Shown here: positions 1 to 6,226 of the stretch, piece by piece
Layout: each line of letters opens with the position of its first letter
How positions within the stretch are numbered: the stretch's first letter is position 1
Source: Candidatus Aminicenantota bacterium
GTDB taxonomy: Bacteria > Acidobacteriota > Aminicenantia > UBA2199
Assembly (NCBI GenBank): GCA_020355945.1
Contig: CP070627.1
Coordinates: 5,844,838 to 5,861,737 of the forward strand
Reading direction: 5' to 3'
Length of the DNA stretch: 16,900 nucleotides
Translations under genes and position numbers: made by a program
Notes under the pieces: generated by a model
What the model was told of the DNA's origin: nothing
Database searches by the model: none
What the model saw: only the letters and a program-made list of their open reading frames with translations

Positions 1-1777
1 CCATTCCCAGCTTTTCCTCAACGGCCCATTTTTGATATGGGGAGCCATTATATTCGCAATATATCATGACTGCTTTAGCCTGGGAATCATCCAGGATATG
101 ATTTCCAGGCTTGCCATTCATTCTCCTGGTGTCATGGATGATATAATAATCGGCAGAGGGCGTCATTATAAGATTTGATGTTTGCCAGGATGTCTTCCAG
201 GCTGTAATCTCCCGCTGGAGCTCCCGGATGAGCCCCGGGTTTTCATGGGCTTCGCAGGGATAATCACCGGTAAACTCGTATGCCAACTTATCGATGTCGG
301 CCCATTGGGGATATATTTGTTTATAGATTTCCATGGGACGCAAACCTGTGATGTGATGAAGTTGGGGGGTCTCTACATAAGAGCTAAAACGCACCAGTAT
401 TAAATGGAGAAGCTCCATGGGGGGCTGAAGGTGACGGATAAGGGGAAGAAGTTTCAATATTTCCCGGTAATGAGCCGCTTTATCCCCGGGAAACCCCCAG
501 AGCATGTTCCATGCGACGTATATCCCGGCTGACAGGGCATTACGCAGCAGCAGCAGGTTTTGGCTTGCACGTACCCGTTTATTCATTAATTTCAACAGAC
601 CGGACGACAGGGACTCGATTCCCGTTAGTATTGATTTTACTCGCATCTTTTGCAGGTTGATAAGGTCTTTCAACTGCAGGTCTGTGTTCTCCTGGTAAAA
701 GATCGAAGGGAATTCTTTTTTTTGAGCCAGGAAGGTAAGCAGTTTCTCATAATAAGAAAAAGGCACGATATTATCGGTCATAAGAACTGCGTTAACCGGG
801 TACTTTTGGGCAATCATTTCCAGGTCTTTTTCCACTTTCTCACCCGATTTTTGCTGGAATACGATACTTTGGGTATTCGTATTCCCGCAAAATAGACATC
901 TCCGTTTTTGTCCCCACCAACAGCCTCTGCTGGTTTCGTAGGAAACCGCTTTCATTTTGGGTAGATTGTTTCCCAGGAACGCTCTCATTTGCTTAAAGAA
1001 ACTCTCGTAACCGGGCAGCGGGATAGTATCCAGGTTTTTCAATGGTTCGCCGTTAATAACACGTCTTGCCGGCAGTTTGTCCCCGGCATACCCGGTTAAA
1101 AACTCTTTGAAAGATATTTCACTTTCCCCGGAAAAAACATAATCGATGGCCCGACTCAGGGAGGCAATTCCTTCCGCCATTTGGTCTTCACAGTTTTTCC
1201 CCCCCATTATGGTGATAATTTCGGGACAGATTTTTTTTACTGCTTTTAAGATGGCGACGGAACAATTGGTTTGTTCCAGGGTGGTGGTGCAGCCTATCAT
1301 CTTGTAATCAATGGAGGTAACCGCCCGGACCACTTCCTGGATAAAAGGTGGGCAGATCGCTTCCAGTTTTAATAACCCGTCTAAATCGAAATTCTTCGAC
1401 TCATAGGCAATCTTTGCATGCTGCTGTGTATTGCCGGTAATACACACCGCTTCATCGGCCAGGGATTTTGAAAATTCGCCCAGGGGTGGTAACCCGTGAG
1501 CACTGCGGGCAAAAAGCCGTTCCCCTAATTTCATCCAACGCAGGTTATAAGGATTGGTGCTGATCCTGTCGTAAACCTCATCTCCAACAATAGAAGCAAA
1601 AAGAATATTTAAATATAGTATATCTGCTTTGTAGCCCATCTCCCTGGCAATAGTTTGAAGAATATGCGGTCCCAATACCGCGAATTCTCTCCTGGCAAAT
1701 GGCGGAACGAGGAAAAGAATATCACCTCCATCCAGTCCAGGTATAATAAGTTTTTCTATATCTTCCAAACGATTCAT
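1..1777 (-). CDS. RiPP maturation radical SAM protein, distal copy (3' end cut by window edge)
   Basis: An open frame of 592 codons runs from ATG at 1777 to the left edge; by comparison with its neighbour about 21 C-terminal residues are missing. An N-terminal Rossmann/B12-binding-like half (residues ~18-220, GDILFLVPPF near the start, MGGKNCED near 191-198) precedes a radical SAM domain whose cluster motif is C286-x7-C294-xx-C297 within SRGCWWGQKRRCLFCG. The linker contains NLDTIPLPGYESFF. This layout and the CX7CX2C spacing are typical of ribosomal-peptide-maturation radical SAM proteins (rSAM_ocin/C-methyltransferase group), which modify a precursor peptide using SAM. No DxHxxG cobalamin motif was seen, so B12 use is uncertain. 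The start overlaps the previous gene's stop as ATGA and lacks a Shine-Dalgarno, suggesting translational coupling. No precursor gene is visible; it may lie beyond the left edge. Family call firm, reaction unknown. Confidence 0.85.
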   Translation of the reverse strand, partial: MNRLEDIEKLIIPGLDGGDILFLVPPFARREFAVLGPHILQTIAREMGYKADILYLNILFASIVGDEVYDRISTNPYNLRWMKLGERLFARSAHGLPPLGEFSKSLADEAVCITGNTQQHAKIAYESKNFDLDGLLKLEAICPPFIQEVVRAVTSIDYKMIGCTTTLEQTNCSVAILKAVKKICPEIITIMGGKNCEDQMAEGIASLSRAIDYVFSGESEISFKEFLTGYAGDKLPARRVINGEPLKNLDTIPLPGYESFFKQMRAFLGNNLPKMKAVSYETSRGCWWGQKRRCLFCGNTNTQSIVFQQKSGEKVEKDLEMIAQKYPVNAVLMTDNIVPFSYYEKLLTFLAQKKEFPSIFYQENTDLQLKDLINLQKMRVKSILTGIESLSSGLLKLMNKRVRASQNLLLLRNALSAGIYVAWNMLWGFPGDKAAHYREILKLLPLIRHLQPPMELLHLILVRFSSYVETPQLHHITGLRPMEIYKQIYPQWADIDKLAYEFTGDYPCEAHENPGLIRELQREITAWKTSWQTSNLIMTPSADYYIIHDTRRMNGKPGNHILDDSQAKAVMIYCEYNGSPYQKWAVEEKLGM

Positions 1778-3045
1778 GATTCCAATTTTAGCAGCAGCTC
1801 CGGTGAAGCCGTCACCAGGGGCACATAAAATGAGTCCACAACTACTCCCAATTTTTGTTCTACCGCCCATTTTTGATATTCGCACCCGTTATAGGCACCA
1901 TGCTGCATGACCTCTTTCGCCTGGGGATAATCCAGGGTATAATTTTTATCTTCCCCATTGATTCCCCTGCTGTCAAGGATGCAATAATAACCGGCCATTT
2001 CGATCATATTGAGGTTTACCTTTCTCCATGATTTTTGCCAGGTTTCGATTTCGTCGGCGATTTCCTTGATCAGTCCTGGGTTATCATGGGATTCGCAAGG
2101 GTATTCGCCGGTAAAAAGATTGGCCAGTTTATCTATGTCAGCCCAATCCGGGTATACCATGTTATAGACTGCCCAGGGGCGCAGGTTGTTAACCTGGTGT
2201 TTCCCGGGCTTTTCAACATAATCGCTGAAACGTTCAAAGCGGATATGGGAAAGCATTGCCGGGGGCTGCAGGTGACGAAGAAGCGGGAGCATTTTTAAAG
2301 TCTCTTCATAATCAGACACTTTATCCCCGGGAAAACCCCAGAGCAAATACCAATAAACGAATATTCCCACTGATAAGGCATCCCGCAGTAACAGGATATT
2401 CCGGTGGGCGGGGATGCCTTTGTGCATTAAGTCCAGCAGCGGGGTGGACAGGGCTTCGATGCCGGGTTGAATCCTGTCTATTCCCGCGGATTTTAAAGCA
2501 ATGAGTTCCTCCCGTTTTATATTGGGCAGCACTTCATACCTTATGGAAAATTCTTTGTTGGGTTTAAGAAGGGGAAGAAGTTCACTGTAATAAGAAGAGG
2601 GAAATATATGATCATTCATGAAAAGTCTTGTACCCGGGTAACGACGATTAATTTCTTCGACTTCCTTTGCCACTTTTTGTGCCTTTTTATAACGGTATTT
2701 TATTCGTTCATCACTATTCATACCACAAAATGCACATCGTTTCTTCTGTCCCTTCCAACACCCCCTGCTGGTTTCGTAAGAAATTATTAATTCTCCGGGT
2801 GCATCATTTCCAAAAAAACACTGGAACTGGGTAAAGAAACTTTCATAATCAGGCAAAGGCAGTGCATCCAGGTCCCTTACTGGATTTCCGCGAATTATTC
2901 TTTCGGATGGCAATTGGCCTGTAGTGTACTTCTCCAGGAAATCATCGAATGATAATTCTATTTCACCGGAAAAAACATAATCGATGGCATCGCTTAAGGA
3001 AGCAAGCCCCTCGGCCATCTCGTCTTCACATTGCATTCCCCCCAC
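1774..3045 (-). CDS. RiPP maturation radical SAM protein, C-terminal part of the interrupted proximal copy
   Basis: This is the catalytic part of the first of the two tandem paralogues. It holds the end of the N-terminal domain (GGMQCEDEMAEGL), the linker RDLDALPLPDYESFF and the radical SAM motif SRGCWKGQKKRCAFCG with C-x7-C-xx-C, then the C-terminal region ending LLLKLES. Coordinates begin at the first possible start, a GTG at 3045 with no Shine-Dalgarno. The same frame stays open upstream to 3114, where it meets an in-frame TGA, and continues beyond that as the N-terminal fragment. The residues before the GTG (CSAAIFNRIKKSCPGIITLV) also match the paralogue, so the GTG is unlikely to be a true ancestral start. 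The gene is therefore either one broken by a nonsense codon, a split protein, or one read through. If broken, the ATGA-coupled downstream copy could also lose translation. Confidence 0.75.
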   Translation of the reverse strand: MGGMQCEDEMAEGLASLSDAIDYVFSGEIELSFDDFLEKYTTGQLPSERIIRGNPVRDLDALPLPDYESFFTQFQCFFGNDAPGELIISYETSRGCWKGQKKRCAFCGMNSDERIKYRYKKAQKVAKEVEEINRRYPGTRLFMNDHIFPSSYYSELLPLLKPNKEFSIRYEVLPNIKREELIALKSAGIDRIQPGIEALSTPLLDLMHKGIPAHRNILLLRDALSVGIFVYWYLLWGFPGDKVSDYEETLKMLPLLRHLQPPAMLSHIRFERFSDYVEKPGKHQVNNLRPWAVYNMVYPDWADIDKLANLFTGEYPCESHDNPGLIKEIADEIETWQKSWRKVNLNMIEMAGYYCILDSRGINGEDKNYTLDYPQAKEVMQHGAYNGCEYQKWAVEQKLGVVVDSFYVPLVTASPELLLKLES

Positions 3046-3114
3046 TAAGGTGATAATACCGGGACAGCTCTTTTTTATTCGGTTAAAAATTGCAGCGGAG
3101 CAGTTGGTTTGCTG

Positions 3115-3117
3115 TCA
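3115..3117 (-). other. In-frame TGA interrupting a radical SAM gene
   Basis: The upstream and downstream fragments lie in exactly the same frame: 3618 to 1774 is 615 codons including the final stop. Only this one TGA separates them, and no indel is needed. It is followed by C (TGAC, a context known to be leaky). The paralogue has Leu at the aligned position, and TTA to TGA is a single change. Other genes here (the LiaF-like gene, the TPR-sulfatase, the M16 peptidase) end in TGA, so TGA is an ordinary stop in this genome. Confidence 0.85.
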
Positions 3118-3618
3118 GCCAACGGAACACCATATAATCTTGTAATGGAGGGAAGCAATGACCTTCACCACTTCATCTATAAACAAATAACATATCTCCT
3201 CTAATTTTAAATAACTGGGTTGGTGAAAAAAATTCTCCGTATCATAAAACATTTTAACATGATGGCGATCATTTCCGCTGATAGACATGGCTTCATCCCA
3301 ACAAAGTTCCGGCGACTCCCCTAGTGCCGGTAATCCATATGCACTCCTGGCAAAAAGCCTTTCTCCCAACATCCAATACCTGGGGACTCTGCCCATCCTT
3401 TCGCAAATGTTTACACCTACGATTGAAGCCAGCAGGATATTCAAGTATAAAATATCTGCTTTATAACCTTTTTTGGCAGCTAAAGCATGAAGCGTATGAG
3501 GATCGAGATATGCACCTTTACAGCTTCTTGAAAACGGAGGGACAATAAAAAGAATGTCCCCTTTGCCGATGACAGAGAGAATACGCTCTATAGAGTCATT
3601 CAATTGATGATTCATCAT
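3115..3618 (-). CDS. RiPP maturation radical SAM protein, N-terminal fragment ending at in-frame TGA
   Basis: This 167-residue fragment carries the B12-binding-like N-terminal domain: KGDILFIVPPFSR at residues ~19-31, GYKADILYLNILLASIVG, and GERLFARSAYGLP. It aligns with the start of the downstream paralogue (GDILFLVPPF, ADILYLNILFASIVG, GERLFARSAHGLP). I chose ATG at 3618: AAAGG lies 7 nt upstream, and a TTG at 3633 is possible but weaker. The adjacent ATG at 3615 would align better with the paralogue's MNRLED. It stops at TGA 3117-3115 after IIWCSVG, where the paralogue reads through as IGCTTTLEQTNC. Without the radical SAM half the fragment should not be catalytic alone. No clear promoter was identified in the 160 nt upstream. 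Confidence 0.7.
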   Translation of the reverse strand: MMNHQLNDSIERILSVIGKGDILFIVPPFSRSCKGAYLDPHTLHALAAKKGYKADILYLNILLASIVGVNICERMGRVPRYWMLGERLFARSAYGLPALGESPELCWDEAMSISGNDRHHVKMFYDTENFFHQPSYLKLEEICYLFIDEVVKVIASLHYKIIWCSVG

Positions 3619-3807
3619 TAAATGGCCTTTCAAAAAAATAAAATAGACTCAAACCTCTGCTTCCTTTGCCAATCATTGTTCACCGTCAACCCAAATAATA
3701 ATAGTTCTTGGGCTAAAACACGCACTTCACACATTTTTTATGTGAAATGTGTTTATATCATATTAAGGAGAAAATTTCAAGTTTTTTTTATTTTTTTCTG
3801 CAATTCT

Positions 3808-3845
3808 AATTTTAGCCACGAAGTTACACAAAGGTACACGAAGAG
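3808..3845 (+). repeat. Dispersed repeat, GCCACGAAGTTACAC family, copy 1
   Basis: TTTTAGCCACGAAGTTACAC followed by AAAGGTACACGAAG. The same core recurs inverted at 11931-11960, direct at 13556-13579, and in a degenerate inverted form around 14134-14183. All copies are intergenic. Confidence 0.75.
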
Positions 3846-3883
3846 AGATGGAAATGGGATGGAAATGGGGTCGAAATGGGGTC

Positions 3884-3966
3884 GGTGCGTTGAAATGTTT
3901 AAGTGTTTCCTTATTAAGCCTCGAAAAAATGAACAACATTCCAACATTCCAACATTCCAACGCACC
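3884..3966. repeat. Long inverted repeat (hairpin) with AACATTCC tandem units in the right arm
   Basis: Left arm GGTGCGTTGAAATGTT (3884-3899) pairs with right arm AACATTCCAACGCACC (3951-3966) with one mismatch. Similarity continues outward through TGGGG/CCCCA. The loop is about 51 nt. The right arm ends a tandem of about three 9-bp AACATTCCA units (from ~3934), so the structure may have arisen from repeat expansion plus an inverted copy. Confidence 0.6.
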
Positions 3967-4014
3967 ATCCCCACTTACCCACTTAGGTCCGAAACTTGCC
4001 GGAAAAATAAAAGA

Positions 4015-4034
4015 TGCCAGGCAAGAATGCCATC
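4015..4034 (-). repeat. GCCTGGCA dispersed repeat, 20-bp copy
   Basis: On the minus strand this reads GATGGCATTCTTGCCTGGCA, identical over 20 bp to 14024-14043 on the plus strand, about 10 kb away. The core GCCTGGCA(C) recurs at 6011, 8643 and 13598. Confidence 0.7.
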
Positions 4035-4146
4035 CCGGGAGAGCTTTTTGTCCGGCGTAATAACGGTATAGAAGGATGTTCGAGAATTCAAATTAAAAAC
4101 GATAAACTAAAAATTAAAAATGGAATTGGATGGAGTTTTTAAATAT

Positions 4147-5931
4147 TCAAGAAGCTGTCTTGATTTGCCGTAATTGCTCGATCAGTTGTTCCACTTCCTG
4201 GGCGCAGCTAAAATAAATGTTGTTTTTTCGACAAAATTCCTGCTCCGGGGGATTCAATTTATTTTTGGTACAAAACCAACACACCAGTTTGCCCTGGAAT
4301 TGCCTGGCTTCACGGAATTTTTCCTTTTTGACCAGGAGTTCTTTCAACTGGGGGATACCGACTTCCCGGGACTGCCAATATTTGCACTCCACGAACCACA
4401 ACTCATTTTCATCACGTTTATCTTTGTTTTTGCCAAAACCGGCGACATCAAAACGATATTCTTTTTCTTGTTTAATGGATGAGGGCCAATAAAACGACCA
4501 TTCCACGTCGGCTGAAGAAATCACCGGGAGTATCACTTCACTATTGTTCCAGCCAAAAAAATCACCGCTTACGGTCTGACCGTTAAAAAAACTGGTGACC
4601 ATCCGTACCAGGCACTGGAAAAGAAAACCAATATCATGAACCAGGCGGTTGGCTGTGGTGCCGCTGAAATCAAGTTTTGATTCTTCCCTGGGTTTCTTTT
4701 CCTTGATATATACCCAATAAATATGTTTAAACCAATCCCGGAACACCGGGTCCAGGAAGCACACATAAGAGTTGAACTGGATAATATCGCAATCTTCCAG
4801 GTACTTTGCCGCTTCGGAATCCCATCCGGGTACCTGGTGCAGCTCTTTTGGCGTTGTGAATCCTTCTTCGTCCGCGGTATCCACGATCCGTTTTAAGATT
4901 TGTTCGAGAAGCCCCGGGTCTTTGTACCGGGCCAGGTATTTGGAAAAGTCATCTTTAAGCGTCTTATAAATGATCCCGGAAGATAGTTCTTTTTTATAGG
5001 CAGCTTCCAATTGGGGAACCCCAATAAAGGTGGGCTTTGGTTCCTGGATTTCCAGGAAATTTTTTATCAGGCATTTGGCATAAAAGGGATGGCCCCCGGT
5101 TATCTCATAAAGCGCGGTCCTGGTTTCATTGCTCCATTTTGGTTCCGGGCCGTCCGTGTGAAAATCCACCAGTTGGTTGAGCGCTGGGGGTGTCAGGGGG
5201 AAAAGATCCTTATGATAAATCCTTCCGAACAAACAGGATTCACCCCCTAACACTTCTTTACTCACCAGTGAAGCGGCGGAACCGGTAAAGACATGGTATA
5301 CCTGTGATTTTTTCATGGAGAAGTGGTCCCAGCAATTCCGGTAGGCCAACAGGATATTGGGCCCTTTTTTTTTCTCGATTTCCAGTGCCTCCTGGACCTC
5401 GTCTACAAATACTGCAAAAGCCTGGCCGGTCTCCCGGCTGATTTTCCCGGGCAGCGCTACCACCCGGAAGGCAGGAAATCCACCCTGGCTTCGGTCATAT
5501 TCCATCATCTTGAGGGTCCTGGTAAGAAAGTGGTGGAATCCATGAGTCTTTGATAATTCGATGGCTTCGGGCATTTCCAGGTCTTCATAGGAATAAACTT
5601 TCTTACCAAGACGGAAGTTGAAGATGCAAACATAAAGCTGTAAAAGATAACGTTCAGGGAAAGTATCGATGGGATCGGCTCTCAGTATTTCTTCAAGATT
5701 AAAAAAAAGGGGAATCAAATCGTCGCCAGCCGGTTTCTGGTAAAACAGGCGGTTGTAGGTTTCCATCAGTATGGAGGTTTTGCCGGTGCGTCTCGGTGCC
5801 ACCAGGGCATATTGGTCTGCGCCTATGTTTTTGGGTTTCTCAACAACGTTTTTAATGAAAAGTTGAACCCATTCTTCCCTGCCGATCAAATTTTCACCCA
5901 CTACCGGGGCATTGAGCTCTATCGCTTTCAT
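4147..5931 (-). CDS. AAA ATPase (archaeal-type) fused to a PD-(D/E)XK nuclease-like domain
   Basis: 594 residues, cytoplasmic. An IGRE box (~16-19) precedes Walker A APRRTGKTS (45-53, K51), Walker B AFAVFVDEVQ (171-180, D177/E178), a sensor-like VFTGSAAS (~214-221) and GGHPFY (279-284), the order seen in the archaeal-type ATPase family (PF01637-like). A middle helical/winged-helix-like region follows. The C-terminus has RFDVAG (D495) and, 20 residues on, VECKYW (E515, K517), a D-x19-E-x-K arrangement matching PD-(D/E)XK nuclease folds such as DUF234-type domains. Such proteins are thought to be NTP-driven regulators or nucleases in defence or mobile contexts, but the targets are unknown. ATG at 5931 is the natural start; its Shine-Dalgarno is weak (GGAG lies well upstream). 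It is monocistronic in the window, with its own promoter. ATPase call firm, nuclease activity inferred. Confidence 0.82.
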   Translation of the reverse strand: MKAIELNAPVVGENLIGREEWVQLFIKNVVEKPKNIGADQYALVAPRRTGKTSILMETYNRLFYQKPAGDDLIPLFFNLEEILRADPIDTFPERYLLQLYVCIFNFRLGKKVYSYEDLEMPEAIELSKTHGFHHFLTRTLKMMEYDRSQGGFPAFRVVALPGKISRETGQAFAVFVDEVQEALEIEKKKGPNILLAYRNCWDHFSMKKSQVYHVFTGSAASLVSKEVLGGESCLFGRIYHKDLFPLTPPALNQLVDFHTDGPEPKWSNETRTALYEITGGHPFYAKCLIKNFLEIQEPKPTFIGVPQLEAAYKKELSSGIIYKTLKDDFSKYLARYKDPGLLEQILKRIVDTADEEGFTTPKELHQVPGWDSEAAKYLEDCDIIQFNSYVCFLDPVFRDWFKHIYWVYIKEKKPREESKLDFSGTTANRLVHDIGFLFQCLVRMVTSFFNGQTVSGDFFGWNNSEVILPVISSADVEWSFYWPSSIKQEKEYRFDVAGFGKNKDKRDENELWFVECKYWQSREVGIPQLKELLVKKEKFREARQFQGKLVCWFCTKNKLNPPEQEFCRKNNIYFSCAQEVEQLIEQLRQIKTAS

Positions 5932-5957
5932 GGTCTTTCTGCGTTACTCCGTTAGCT

Positions 5958-5986
5958 AGTATAGCATATTGAAAAAAGATTTGCAA
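5958..5986 (-). promoter_or_regulatory. Sigma-70-like promoter for the ATPase-nuclease gene
   Basis: On the minus strand: TTGCAA (-35, 5986-5981), a 17-bp spacer, and TATACT (-10, 5963-5958). Predicted start near 5951, giving a ~20-nt leader to the ATG at 5931. The -35 matches the consensus only partly. Confidence 0.5.
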
Positions 5987-6010
5987 ATATATGGAAAAAA
6001 TGGTTTTTTA

Positions 6011-6020
6011 GCCTGGCACC
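6011..6020 (+). repeat. GCCTGGCACC repeat copy in the divergent spacer
   Basis: AGCCTGGCACC followed by a T-run lies in the 295-nt gap between the divergent ATPase-nuclease and sulfatase genes. It shares its core with copies at 4015-4034, 8643-8656, 13594-13606 and 14024-14047. Apart from this, the two promoters and a small GCCCTTCGGGC hairpin (6088-6098), I see nothing else in the gap. Confidence 0.6.
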
Positions 6021-6191
6021 TTTTTTTTAAGACGTTTTTTAAAGAAGCCAGGGCCTACGATGATTTATCCCTGAAAAACTTTTTATAGCCCTTCGGGCGG
6101 TTGGTTTACCGTCACCTGAGGGTTGAAATGACATTTGTGTCTTTTTTGGTAATTATTTTCAAAAATGAAAATTGCTTCTTAAAAAGGGATA

Positions 6192-6220
6192 TTGACAATT
6201 GAAGGCTTTTATATTAGTAT
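6192..6220 (+). promoter_or_regulatory. Promoter directly abutting the start codon of the sulfatase gene
   Basis: TTGACA (6192-6197), a 17-bp spacer, and TAGTAT (6215-6220). The ATG at 6227 begins 6 nt after the -10 box, exactly where transcription should start. No Shine-Dalgarno is present between them. This arrangement predicts a leaderless mRNA. Confidence 0.55.
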
Positions 6221-6226
6221 CAATTG

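Larger units (their letters stand above)
3634..4146. other. 513-nt spacer with repeats and no credible gene
   Basis: This stretch separates two minus-strand genes. It contains an imperfect dyad near 3726-3746 (TTCACA...TGTGAA around a T-run), a copy of the GCCACGAAGTTACAC repeat, low-complexity ATGGAAATGGG units, AACATTCC tandem units, a long inverted repeat and a GCCTGGCA-type repeat. ORFs of 65-149 codons here are built from these repeats and have no Shine-Dalgarno or protein-like composition. No RiPP precursor-like ORF (short, Shine-Dalgarno, leader plus core) was seen on the minus strand ahead of the radical SAM genes. Confidence 0.6.

Noticed and set aside
3070..3117. Selenocysteine at the in-frame TGA of the radical SAM gene
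   Set aside because: The paralogue has Leu, not Cys, at the position. The hairpin just downstream (CAGC...GCTG) lacks a typical bacterial SECIS apical loop, and no Sec machinery is in the window.
3622..4071. ORFs of 65-149 codons on both strands in the spacer
   Set aside because: They are made of dispersed and tandem repeats, have no Shine-Dalgarno and show low-complexity peptide sequence.
6088..6098. GCCCTTCGGGC hairpin as a terminator
   Set aside because: The stem is only 4 bp and no U-tract follows in either direction; it lies upstream of both flanking genes rather than at a gene end.
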